Positions 52,787-63,962 of a stretch of DNA of 64,000 bases are shown here, piece by piece. Where the stretch lies: contig NC_049980.1 of NCBI RefSeq assembly GCF_000003815.2, positions 26,035,815 through 26,099,814 of the forward strand, given 5' to 3'. Numbering within the stretch: position 1 is the stretch's first letter; each line of letters starts with the position of its first letter. The notes beneath the pieces were generated by a model. It saw only the letters and a program-made list of their open reading frames with translations. It did not search any database and was not told the DNA's origin. This DNA is from Branchiostoma floridae (taxonomy: Eukaryota; Chordata; Leptocardii; Amphioxiformes; Branchiostomatidae). The translations under genes were made by a program, and so were the position numbers.

Positions 52787-54377
52787 TAATCCTCTTGTAC
52801 ACCCTTTCAGAAATTCAGATAAACCTGTTTATTTTATTGTATGTAAATTACCACATAAATACTCAACTGTGACTTCATTAGTCCTTACAAATATCAAGGT
52901 TCACTGTGAGATCATGAATAGCAATGTTACAATTGAATGTTGATTCAGTATTGTGTCAAATACTGAATGTGTTAAATACAGACATACCAATGTTCAGGCA
53001 CCTCAACCCTGGATATTGTAAGCATGTGTAACATGTATGAAAAAGTATTGTGGTTTCCTTCATTGTGTTGCCATCAAAGTAAATCTTGTAATCTTGAAAT
53101 TCATATATCTCAATTTTGAAGATAAATCACAGGAGAAAAGCAACTCAAGCCTTGGTTGTTTGATATTTGTAGTCTTAATACCAGGCATTCCAACCCAAGA
53201 TTATGTTGGGAGAAACAAGTTTGGGGTAATAAATGTCCTGAAGAAATTGAAATCTCCACTTTGTGCTTACAGTTTGCACATGTATATGTTTTTCTTGTTT
53301 AAAAGATCTCAATTCTTTGTTGGAAATCAAGTCAAGGAAAGAGAGTTCAGTATTATGCAACTAGAATGTTTATTCAATCCAAATGAATTACATCACAATA
53401 AAACTTGCGGCCTTCACAATAAATCTTCCAGTGGTTCTGTATAAAATGGCACTATTGCCAGAGAGTCCTGGCAACAACATCTAGAACTGTTCCAAAATTT
53501 ATGTCTTCATCTTTGGAGAGGAAAAATCCAATAGTCCAATGTTGGCCATACAAACAATTTAAAAAATCATCAAAGTCCACAGCACACCAGCAAACAAACC
53601 TGACACATAAAACAAGCGCAAACAAAACCAGGTAATTAGATACACAGATAATACTGTGCATTGACAAATTAGGAAGATGTTGATCACTTAATCATGCATG
53701 TTAAGATTAACAATGAATTAACTTGATGGTTCCTTAGGAATGTTGTCCAAAATCTGATGCATCATCAAAAATTGATTTGACAATTCGAGTCAGTCATATT
53801 CTACTCAACCGATTTTCTATGTTTACAGTACATCAGTGGGAATGATATAAAGTTTCTGATTACTGCAGTTTAGCCTTTAATGATATTCTGAAATGAATAA
53901 AAAACACATAGTTTTCCTACATTGTAAGCTATGATTTCCTGTAACATTTGTCAAAGAAGTAATCTGCTGAAAACAAAAACAAAGCACATCTATGCACCTT
54001 ACAAGCTCGCTAAATGTGAGATGTAATTGCTCCGAAGAACAGGAGATGTGCACATGATAACATGATGTGACAGTTCCCAAAGAAGGGTGTGCACAGTATG
54101 TGATGTTTAAACTTTCTATGTAAGGAAAGGCACGTGGTCCTCCAAGCTAGATTAATATTTTCCAACAGGTTAAAAAATAGAGCATCTTGAATTTCATTAG
54201 CACTCATGGTAAGTAGCATGTATACAGTAACGTATCACATGGGGGTACAGAGAGGAGTGCACCCCAGGCAAAGATCTGGTAGAGGGGTATAAAATGACAT
54301 TTGAGCCCCATACGAGCGTGCTAATAACAACCTAGGTCACTGTCGGCTTTGTTGGTCTTTGAAGCGCTAGAGACAGT
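52787..54377. other. COMMD10 3' UTR and convergent intergenic region
   Basis: COMMD10 and glycosyltransferase copy A converge here. AATAAA hexamers near 53398 and 53418 could end the COMMD10 transcript. The frame 53037-53444 has no recognisable family and lies in the probable UTR. Confidence 0.55.
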
Positions 54378-57300
54378 CTAAAGGCCAAATGCATCCAGAA
54401 ACTGCCGGTGTGACGCCTCCCAGTACTTGGATGTCAGCAGTTTCTCCTTGAGTTTTCTTGCGGCCTGGAACTCCCTGTGCCCATCCGTCAGAATCTTGAC
54501 GATCCGCTTGGCCAGTGTTTTGGCGGCCTCTTCATCATCATCTTCGATCTCCACGATCAGACGGTCGAAATCCGGATCTTGGCTCCTTAAGAACCAGGCA
54601 AGCCCAGACTTGTGGGAGACCAGGACTGGCACCCCTGCAGCGATAGCCTCCAGACCGACCAGTCCGAATGGCTCTGCACGAGACGGCATCAGAACGACAT
54701 GGGCCTGCTGCATGTCCTTGGACAGATCTTCTTGGGTGCCGTACTTCAGGGGAGTGAATTTACCTTTCTTCTCGTTGGCTTGGATGATTGCCTTGCTTTC
54801 TGGGAAATCTTCAGCTGTTACGCCACGGGCTCGCCACTTTGTGTGCGGTAGACGGTCGAATACGATGCCCATGGACTTCGCAACAAGGTCGTAGCCTTTC
54901 AGCCTCTCCACGCCCTTGACCCTGCTGATGGACAGCACCACTTTCATTTCGGTGTCGACATATGTCATCTCCGTCGTGCTGAAGACGTTGGATGGCTCGG
55001 GCAAAAACTCGAAATGAGGTTTCAGTTGCCTTGTTTGACTCTTGTAGTAGTCATACATCAACGGGCCCACCGAGAATATCACGTCAGCATGCTTCAGGTC
55101 TTCTAGGATGCTGTCATTCTCGTCTCCGATGGTCAGCACCTTGGCATCACTCTTGTAGTGGCTGACATCTTCTGGGATCACATGAGTGACCTGGACGAGT
55201 TTGGCGTCGGGAAGACGTTGCTCCCTAATCATCCGTGCTGCGCGGCTCGTGAGGTTAACATGGCCGATGATAAAGCCTATGTTTGGTGGCAGCTTCGGGT
55301 AACGACTCTGGTGGTCCCAGGTCAGCCAATTGAGCTCTGGCTGTCTCGGATCACCAGGAAAGGTCGCTGGAACGATCAGTTGAACGCCATCTGTAGCCGC
55401 GTCATTCTTGTCCTCTTCTGTGGCTTCCAGGACTGTGCTGTAGACCTCTGCTCCTTTAGAGACCAGTAGGCGCGCCATCCCGCGGTGGATGGTGGATATG
55501 CCCCCCTTCCTTGTCCCGTACTCGTCGTTGAGCATCAGCACCACGGGCTTTGATCTCGAACCTTAAAACAACCAAAATCAAATATAACTTCAAAAACAAA
55601 ATCCTCACTTTTACTTTATTTGTCCAGTAACATACACTCAGGGCACTCATTGCCTTGTCGGTCAAATCTTTAAATAAGGCAGATCAGAAATCATGGGAGA
55701 GTTTTTGTTTGTCATTCATGATTAATGTTTAAAAGTTTCTGCTTGGCCTTGAAGGTAAAGCATAGTCCATGGATTAATAGACTGTTAGTCCACGAAATAG
55801 AATATAAATGACACCCTATCAATTTACAAAAAAATGTAAATTTGACTCATGGTCCCTACCGCTCTTCCGACGTCTTTTGGGAGACGCTGCCGATCCAGCA
55901 CCACTACCGTCAGACTCTGCTGCTTCTGGAGACACAATGTAAATTCAGCATAGGTTCACTGTTGAAAGGTATTGACCAAGATGGCAGGGGTCCTCATTTT
56001 TAGAAAAGGCGCTATGCTGCGTTACTTTTGTTGTTCTTACATGGCTATGGCTGTCTTTAACACTGTTTTTAGAGGCACAGCCCCATGCTGCGTCTTGAAT
56101 GCTGACCTGCTAACTACAGAATTGGCTTAAATCATAGGAGAAGCAATGCAATTCTCATGAACGCAAAAAATGATAAAGTGCTTGTGCGTGAGCAAGCCAG
56201 TAATACACACCTGTTATCCTCCTCTTGCCCGAACCGCCTGTCCTTTTTCCGGCCCCAGCACCATCTGCTAGTCCTGCGGAGGATAATGTGCGGACAATTA
56301 GGTATACTCTTAACATATACGGAATATTTGGGTTTGGTGCAAAAACATACTGCTCCATACCCAAACGATAAATGACGCCTACTGAACATAACATTTCTCG
56401 TGGTTCGAATGTAACTTAAAGATTAAACGATATAGATTGAAAATATGCCATTTTACAGTTTTCTGCCGATATTCATTAGTTAAATCTGTAGAGTAATTCA
56501 CCTGCAGCTTCCCTCAAAGCTCTCTCTATGGGTCCAGCTTGTGGCGTCGGCTCCTTTTCCAACTCTGTTATAAAGGTTTCAAGTAGATTTCAAGATTATT
56601 GTATTTCATGTCTTTGGTATCGAGGCTACGTATACCCAGTCGAATTTGTCCTTATCTTTGGAGATTTGAAGATTTAAAGGAAAAGAAATGACCAAGTTTC
56701 AGACATGTTTGCAAGTTGCAACCTAACCTGACATGCGTGATAACAGGTATACGTGCTTGCTTTCGCTCAGTTCAATCACCGTTGCCCTGAGTAAATATCT
56801 TCCTCACTCATTAAAATGAAATTGAAAAGCTCATACCTGGGTATTTTTTCTTTAGACCCTTCACAATCCCCTCCAGTTCTGCATCAGTTAGAGCCTCCAT
56901 CAGCACCCCCATGGTCGCATCGGGTCCCTTCCGCAGTCGCCACTCCCCCAGCATGTCTTCGCAACGAGATATGTCATCGATGTTTCTGCCGGCGATGTTA
57001 TTGATTGTTGGAGTGTCAAAGGCAAGAAAGCCGGCCAGATCCCTCCACTTATTGCTGACCCTGTTCTTGATGAAGTAGATGTACCTAAATGGAATGTCTA
57101 AAAACGAAAAGAAATGGAATTGAATTTGTCACATTATCGTCTCACGGTCATTTTCTGAGCTTCGAAATTCAACCATCAAGGCCCTAGGTGAAATTTAAAT
57201 GGCTGACCATGCTATGTTTCTAACATTCGAGTGTCCTGCTTTCCTTGAAAGTGTATGATAAAGAAATATCTCTTGTTTGGGCTGTAGGTGGTTTATTACC

Positions 57301-57527
57301 TACGTATCGTAATCACTATTGTTAAGTTACAGGATATAGTTGGTGTGATGGGATACTTGGAGAATTGGAAGAATGGTTTGGCTTTGTCCGATGGTGTAGC
57401 TTGTTCTGGATGACTCATTGCAAGTACAATATTTATTTCGTACCTGCTAATGTTTGATTTAAAAAAGTAAAATAGGCTGGAAGGAGTATCAGAAATCGCA
57501 TATTGTCTCACCTTGGTCCGACATCAT
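54378..57527 (-). CDS. Death-domain / GT-B glycosyltransferase fusion (copy A), 6 coding exons
   Basis: Coding exons: 57512-57527, 56837-57097, 56502-56564, 56211-56273, 55860-55925, 54378-55561; total 1653 bp, 550 aa. An in-frame stop lies directly before the ATG ATG start. Residues 6-92 form a Death-domain fold: VSNKWRDLAGFLAF, PTINNIA, then MLGEWRLRKGPDATMGVLMEAL and ELEGIVKGLKKKYP. Three short exons encode a Gly/Ser/Lys/Arg linker (KRTGGSGKRRI, SPKRRRKS; possible nuclear-localisation signals). The rest is a GT-B glycosyltransferase of GT4/Glycos_transf_1 type: an N-terminal NDEYGTRKGGIS nucleotide-site loop and, at residues 453-461, the EX7E motif in EPFGLVGLEAIAAGVPV. There is no signal peptide or membrane segment, so a cytosolic or nuclear protein is expected. 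All introns are phase 1. Acceptor and donor sugar are unknown. Function (modification of a signalling partner after Death-domain recruitment) is inference; I recognise no vertebrate orthologue. Confidence 0.85.
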
Positions 57528-57964
57528 TCATCTGATCTTGTTCCAGTCTCGACCATACGGTAGATACAAACGTTCAGAGATCTACTGTTTAGAGAGAAGG
57601 TTGAATATTATCAAATGTGGCATGCGATGGTTCTACCATTAACGTTTGTCCACCATTTCGTACCAACACAAACACTTTTGAGGTGGCATTTTGCCCATAT
57701 CCTTTTTCAATCAAATTTTGACTTGTTGAAAAGATTACACAGATTGCCACCATTTTACCCATCATGGACTGATTTCGGTAGAGGTTACGCTATCGCCCCT
57801 TGCTGGTAATGAAAGTGTGATCGAGGCAGACAAATTTGTTTGTTTTTGCTCAACATCTGTACACTCAGGCCAAACAGAAAAAAAAACAACTCTATTTTCA
57901 GAAAAGTCGGAGGCGAAGGTAGCAAATTTCGAATGGGGGTGGGGGTGGTAGAACGTTGTTGAAT

Positions 57965-58180
57965 TTTCACGAGACAATCCAGGGGGTAGGAGATCTGGGG
58001 CTATGCTCCCCCTGACCTGGACCCTCTATTTCCTGCATGTTGAGGGGCTTATTTTGCTGGTAGACTAATCTAATGTTAAATGACATTTCTATCATTATAA
58101 GTGAAATCATACAAAAGCTTGACCTTTTCGGGGGCGATGCCCTCAACATATGTTTGTGGGGTGGCGACCGCACTGTCCCT
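57965..58180. repeat. Dispersed unit of the ~180-bp satellite found in the 46.8-48.0 kb element
   Basis: Shares ATGCTCCCC, GACCCTCTATTTCCTGCAT, ATTTTGCT, TTAAATGACATTT and GGGCGATGCCCTCAACATAT with the units at 47190-47730, in the same order. Confidence 0.7.
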
Positions 58181-58807
58181 TGTGCCGCCACTGTTGTACA
58201 TTGTAATTACCGTACCCATTTGTTCACGGAATGATTATCGATACGTCAAGTAACATTTGCACAGCAAGGTTCACACTGTCCAAAGTTCAATGTTCGTGTT
58301 TTGATATTAAAGCAGAGTTTGGTATTTGCTGCTGTTATATCACAGATCGAAACGACTTGATGGTTCGGACTGCTAAAACTACCAATTAATTATGGTTGAT
58401 TGGTTCCTTTCATATGATCATGGACACCCATAATACAGTCAGGCATGTCACCCAAAAGTGAAAGTCGAGTGCAGGTAAATAGGAATGGTGGCACTGAGCG
58501 TCACCTGATTCAGACAGGTAAAAGGAGCCCATACGTAAACAGTGTCGGAGGTACGGTATTGCAACCGACGCGCTGGCAAGGTACAGTATAAAATTACAGT
58601 CTTAAAAGACGTGAAAATCGGCCCATTGAGTGTGCTAACCTTGGTCACTGTCGGCTTCTTTCGTCTTTGACGCGCTAGAGACTTAAACGACACCCAATCA
58701 GAATCTGTATCAGAATCATCACCAAACACACACAGGAGAACTGGTAAAATATTTCCGTGATTCAGACCGCTCAGGTGCTTACATTTCTGCTTCGTTTAGT
58801 TCTGACG

Positions 58808-58837
58808 TAGCCTGGGAGTGTAAGGAGCCCCAGGCTA
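58808..58837. mobile_element. 30-bp mini fold-back element with target duplication
   Basis: TAGCCTGGG....CCCAGGCTA is flanked on both sides by GTTCTGACG (58799-58807 and 58838-58846). The ends match the 25049-25172 element; it is probably an internally deleted copy. Confidence 0.7.
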
Positions 58838-59194
58838 GTTCTGACGGTCAACATCGATACTGACCAACTCCGAAACCTAAAATACTGACCACTCGGCACA
58901 ATTAGTTCGCACCCCAAACGTCCCAGACCTCTCGATAGGCCACACTATTTCTGGTACATTGTTCGCCAACTTTCCACCAAATGTCATTGTCCAAACCCCG
59001 CTCCACCTTGGCATCGCGCCGCCACCGTCGTGAGTCAGTAAGAGTTTGATGGAAGTGTAAAGGCACTGGAGTAGGTGGCACATAGCTACAATATAGCTTT
59101 AGCTGAGCTGAAAAGAAAGAAGATTTCGTACTCACCACGTAGCGAAGACACACATTGTGCCCAGTTCCAAAGCTTGCCGCGCCTTTGTGAAACT

Positions 59195-59262
59195 TAACCG
59201 TCTACTTTCACTTCACATGCGCACTGCATCAATGTGTTTGTTTTTCACCTGCAAGCAGGAGG
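59195..59262 (-). promoter_or_regulatory. Promoter block of copy A, shared with copy B
   Basis: TACTTTCACTTCACATGCGCACT (59202-59224) and TTTTTCACCTG..AGCAGGAG recur at copy B (62139-62195). Read on the minus strand the first gives GAAGTGAAAGTA, an AANNGAAA interferon-regulatory-factor-like site. The regulatory role is inferred from conservation between the paralogues. Confidence 0.5.
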
Positions 59263-59950
59263 CCGTGACAGGGGTGTCCATACCCGAAAGTTCACACTGA
59301 CGAGCCCAAAACAGAAAAAAGTTGACCACATAGGCCAAACTTATGCGGCTTTACAAGTAAAGATTATAACTTATTTATTCACCTACGCTGCAGAGAAATA
59401 CTACATGGTTCATGGCGACACTGTCAGATATGGTTGACTGGTCACAGCCACGATACACACTGTACACTGGCGCGCCATCCATTCAGGTGGAACAAAGGTT
59501 AAAGACACCAATAGGCGGGTAATCAGTGCGGCTGTGAAACCTGGGAGCAGGTGAGCTGGTGGGAGCGGGGGGGGGGGGCTGTACAACATCATGACACGAA
59601 CTCACTCGTGAACCCCCACACCTGACTGATGTGAACATGTACCTAGTTACGGTTAGGGGCCGCTTCACAGATGGGACGTATAGCCGTGTTGGAGAATAGC
59701 CATGCTTCACGCTTAATATCGATGAGAGTAGGGGTCAATCCCGGTCAGGTGCGCTGGCCAAAACCTTACTAGTGGCCTTATCTGTTTGTCAGTCGACCCT
59801 TATTCTGGGATGTCCTACCCGGGCGTTTTTAGGGTCGTCTAACCTTTTTCGTGCCACTACATTTTCGAGATTCTGTCCAGTCAAACCAATGAATAAATAT
59901 TGCATGGATACAAAACATCTTGTGTCTGTGCGGACTTGTCATCATTTGAC

Positions 59951-60060
59951 TAGCCATGTATCCAAACCTATCAGAGCCACCTATTCCCTTCCTACTCTCA
60001 CGCAATGCGTGAAAGGACGAATAGGCTCGGCAGCTATGATAAGTTTGGATACCAGGCTAC
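59951..60060. mobile_element. Fold-back MITE with 8-bp target duplication
   Basis: The arms TAGCC..TATCCAAACCTATCA and TGATAAGTTTGGATACCAGGCTAC are inverted copies; the centre pairs as CTCACGCA/TGCGTGA. CATTTGAC flanks both sides (59943-59950 and 60061-60068). Ends and target size suggest a hAT-type MITE in the same family as 25049-25172. Confidence 0.85.
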
Positions 60061-60595
60061 CATTTGACGATGTAACGAAATTGAACGTATAAACAATCAT
60101 CGAAAGCATTTTCAAAATACTACTGGAAAGAAAGTTATTTCTATTTATTTATTTATTGATCTTATAGGGTGGTCCCTTTAAAGTTATTTTTGAAAGCAAA
60201 TGTCATGGAAAATTACAAATCAAGAAGAAGAAAGAAGAAAAGTCTCTAAAATCTACATTATGTGAATAAAATAAAACCACAGAGACTCGCAGGTATCGTG
60301 CAAATATCGAGTTTATTCATGTCCCATAATCAACTTTCACACTTTTACATTTAACACTTTCTTTCAATCTAGAAATCATGTTTTGCATTTCTACGGTCTA
60401 TTAAAGAAAGATACTTAATTTTTGCAAAATGTAGCCAGGTTATTCTTCAATTTGAAGTTGGTCGAAATCGATCCGAAATATTCACGGTTCACAGGAAACA
60501 CATAAACAAACCTAGACTTAAACGTGGATGACAATACCTCCTCCATGTTGAGGCAACCCATATACACTGATGGTGGAAGATGTTAGCTAAAGGAC

Positions 60596-62041
60596 CTAAA
60601 GGCCGAATATCTCCAGAAACTTGTTGTGTGACGCGACCCAGTATTTTGAGCCCAAAAGCCTCTCCTTCAGCCTTCTTGCAGCCTCGAACTCCTTACTCCC
60701 GTTGTTCAGGATCCTGATGATCCGCTTGGCCAGTGTTTTGGCGGCTTCGTCGTCGTCCTCATCTGCAATCTCCACAATGGGGCGGTCCCAGTCGGGATCT
60801 TGGTCCAAGAACCAGGCAAGACCAGACTTGTTGGAGACCAGGACTGGCACCCCTGCAGCGATAGCCTCCAGACCTACAAGTCCGAATGGTTCTGCACGAG
60901 ACGGCATCAGGACGACATGGGCCTGCCGCATGTCCTTGGACAGATCTTCCTGGGTGCCGTACTGCAGGGGAGTGAAGGGTACGAACTCAACTTTATTGGC
61001 TTGGATGATTGCCTTGCTTTCTGGGAAATCTTCACGCTTTATGCCCCGGGCTCGCCATTTGGTGTTAGGCCGAACCTTGATCACCTCACCTAGGGACTTC
61101 GCGACCAGATCGTAGCCTTTTAGCCTCTCCACGCCCTTGACCCTGCCAACGGACAGCACCACTTTCGTTTTCGTGTCGACATATTTCACTTGCGTGTTCT
61201 GGAAGATGGCAGACGGCTCAGGCAAAAACTCCAGGTGGTGGTCTTCTTCTCTTGTCTCGTTTTTGTAATAGTCATACAAGCGTGGGCCCACTGAGACTAT
61301 CACATCAGCATGCTCCAGGTCATCCAGAATTCTTGCTTTCTCCTCTTCTATGCGCAACTCCCTTTCTTCACTCTTGAAGCGTGCGACGTCTTCTGGAATC
61401 ACGTGAGTGACCTGGACGAGTTTGGCGTTAGGAAAGCGGAGCTCCTTGATCTGCCGTGCTGCGCGGCTTGTGATGTGTACATGACCGACGACGAAGCCTA
61501 CATTTGGTGGCAGATTTGGGTAACGATTCCGGTGGTCCCAGGTCAGCCAATCGAGCACTGGCTGTCTTGAATCACCCTGAAAGGTCGTTGGAGAGATCAG
61601 TTGAACGCCATCAGCTGCCGCGTCATCCTCGTCCTCTTGTGTGGCTTCCAGGACTGTGCTGTAGACCTTGGCTCCTTTAGAAACCAGTAGGCACGCCATC
61701 CCGCGGTGGATGGTGGAAATGCCGCCCTTCCTAGTTCCATACTCATCATTGATCAGCAGCACCAGAGGCGGGCCTCCAGATCCGTGTGCTAGTCAAAGAA
61801 ATAAAGATATAATTAGGAAACAAATCAATGTCAAGACGGTGACAAAATCAACTATAATAATGACCTTTATGTTTTATCTCTGAGGCAAGGCACTCTCTCG
61901 ATACAAAAATGTCGACGTCAGAGGATACTAACTTCAGGTGGGCTTTGGTCCCAACAAGAGCAAGAAAGGTGCTAAGAAGGAAGGATATAGAAGACAGGTC
62001 GAAATGAAAACATCGTCACGGTGGTATTTTTTACCTTCCAT
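60596..62041 (-). CDS. GT-B glycosyltransferase without Death domain (copy B), 2 exons
   Basis: Exon 1 is only 7 coding bases (62035-62041, ATG GAA G) followed by a GTAAAA donor; exon 2 is 60596-61788. The phase-1 junction is the same as that joining linker and enzyme in copy A. Total 1200 bp, 399 aa. The enzyme is collinear with copy A from INDEYGTRKGGISTIHRGMA to the EYGT-opposed C-terminus FLEIFGL, with the EX7E motif at residues 302-310 (EPFGLVGLE). The closest agreement is around EX7E; the middle (residues about 130-190) is more diverged. The 246-bp intron has no room for a Death-domain exon, so this gene encodes the bare enzyme. A shared promoter block and tandem same-strand layout show it arose by local duplication with copy A. 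Substrate unknown. The start is inferred from phase and position just downstream of the conserved promoter block. Confidence 0.82.
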
Positions 62042-63962
62042 GCAGGTTATTTCTCTTCTTTAAGCGCAAAATGTGCTCATTTCCGAAGATCGCAACACTT
62101 CCGGCAGACTGACTGAGATCAAAGTGCATGTCACCTTTTTACTTTCACTGCACATGCGCACTAATTAGACAGATAGGGTTTCACCTGTACACAGGAGACA
62201 ACAATGGACGCTGTCGTGACACTGTCGTAACTTATTATGTAACCGTCTGAAAACTGCACGCGAACCTTCATATGGACCAAGGAGCTTTTATATCAGAAAA
62301 GCTCCTTGCTTGTATGGACAAAATATGGCCGTATTTTGATAAGTTACGATTGTTTTTAGTTACCTTTGATTGTGTAGTAAAGTTTAAGTTAACAATAGTT
62401 GTTTAAACCCCTTACAGACCCGCAGTATAGAATGACATCGCAGCTATTCAGGTGGAACAAAGGTGAATGTGCCCACAGGTCACAAGTAAGCAATGCTGGT
62501 ATGACGGCCATGGAGTAGTTGGCTGCGTATGATTTACAGCTGTTGAGAGAAAACATACTATTCCCAACATTCGCTGCCCTAGGTTTTAACAGAATCGTCT
62601 ATTTTGAGTCTGTCGTAGAGTTTTACCGGATGACTTTAGCTGCCAATTGTCTAAAATCTGGTTGACCGTTATGGCACTACACATACAATGGCCATACCAT
62701 CAAGTTATTGGCCATACCGTCAAGTTTGCGTTTTTTGGGGCCGCGGGTTAGAGATCTTCATTGGGTCTAGTGGGTTTTCTAATTCTTTTCCCCGCTTCCT
62801 CGTTGGTTTTGAGCTCCGTTTGACCGAGGCATCTCATTTCTGTGGTCTGAACCCTCTTCTCTAAATCTGAAGCTTCGGGTTTAAGATATAACTATTATAA
62901 GAACTGTTTAAACAGCATTTTGTGGTGAAAATGCTATTGGGCATCAAACAATAGATAAGGTAATGAGCTAAAGTGCTGTTTTAAACATTGTAAAGTACGG
63001 AGCAGGGTATGAAGTACTTGTATTCTGTAATGCAACAAAACATAACGTTTTCGGTAGTATTGTAACGTTAGGCCACATACAGATTAACGTTAATGGCCAA
63101 GAACCAGTTTCACGTTCGCGGAAAAATATAAAGTTATAATTGTTTATCAAAGGACATGTATGGGATTGAATTTATTCATTTTGGATGAAGATGGTGCTGT
63201 CCATCGGTACCTTCTATTTCATCTTTTATATATGGCCTCTAAGCGTCAAACTTCTGTACGTAGAAAAAACATCATGATCATACGAGAAAAGTATCCCGGG
63301 GTACATGTGCCCCAGTTTGCTTGGCGACAAACGCGAACCGTGGCATGGTCTCCATGCGGAATCCACGTGAAGTGCACAGCTAACAACGTTTGTTCACCTT
63401 ATATTTTTTTCAGCCAGCAGGTACAATGTACCTGTCTGATCATTATGGCTGTTCCAACGTGATCGAGGCACCGTCCCGTGATTCGAACACGGGACGATGA
63501 CGATGCAGCTCCAACCAGGATGGTAACGTTATGTCCCTTTCGGATTGCCGCTTTTTTGACGCCCGTTTGTTGTATGAAACCCACCACCAACACTAGTTGT
63601 TAAGTTAGGCATATGCATCTATGTATGATTTTATTCAGTCGGATTCACTTATGACAAACATGCTTCACGGTTCGACTGAATTTGTGTCAGCTAGAAGTAG
63701 TAGAACTTTCTCCCGAGCGGCATGGGGTATGGAACGGTCTATTTTTTGCACATAGGTGCATCTGACACTTAACTTTACATCGTAAATTTATCAACTGATA
63801 ACGTTATCTAAAATTAAAAATATTTCATTTGCCATTATGTCTTATATATAATATATTTATTTTCATGTAACAAAGTGCCTATTTTACTTCTATTTCCCTG
63901 GAATCGTCTCAAAATCTGTAAAAGTCACCCCTACCGCGTAATAAACTCTTCTAGTTTCCAAG
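62042..63962. other. Upstream region of copy B and right-hand intergenic DNA
   Basis: Contains the copy B promoter block (62120-62200), a perfect 12-bp-stem hairpin (62278-62308, CAAGGAGCTTTT / AAAAGCTCCTTG) and a tRNA T-arm-like piece on the minus strand (about 63462-63500). No further exon chain seen. Confidence 0.55.
62120..62200 (-). promoter_or_regulatory. Promoter block of copy B
   Basis: TACTTTCACTGCACATGCGCACT (62139-62161) and GTTTCACCTGTACACAGGAG match the copy A block in the same order. It lies about 100 bp upstream of the copy B ATG. The minus strand reads CAGTGAAAGTAAAAA, a weaker GAAA-repeat than in copy A. Confidence 0.5.

Larger units (their letters stand above)
57512..59170 (-). 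promoter_or_regulatory. Probable 5' UTR exons and uORF of copy A
   Basis: A good acceptor (CTCTCTAAACAG, about 57587-57598) starts a 5' UTR exon that leads into the coding start at 57527. A candidate upstream exon ends with a consensus donor (GTGAGT) near 59137, just downstream of the block shared with the copy B promoter. Joined, they would carry a ~23-codon uORF whose TGA overlaps the main ATG. This exon pairing is inference. Confidence 0.4.

Noticed and set aside
53037-53444. 135-aa plus-strand frame after COMMD10
   Set aside because: Lies in the probable COMMD10 3' UTR, A/T-rich and without motifs.
54427-54894. 155-aa frame antisense to copy A, with a similar 164-aa frame antisense to copy B (60621-61115)
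   Set aside because: Its conservation follows from the conserved sense-strand protein; no start context or splice structure supports it.
62278-62308. Perfect 12-bp-stem hairpin upstream of copy B considered as a terminator or microRNA
   Set aside because: Stem too short for a pre-miRNA and no context for a structured RNA.
63462-63500. tRNA-like T arm on the minus strand (CCGTG TTCGAAT CACGG)
   Set aside because: No D arm, anticodon stem or matching acceptor nearby; at best a tRNA or SINE fragment.
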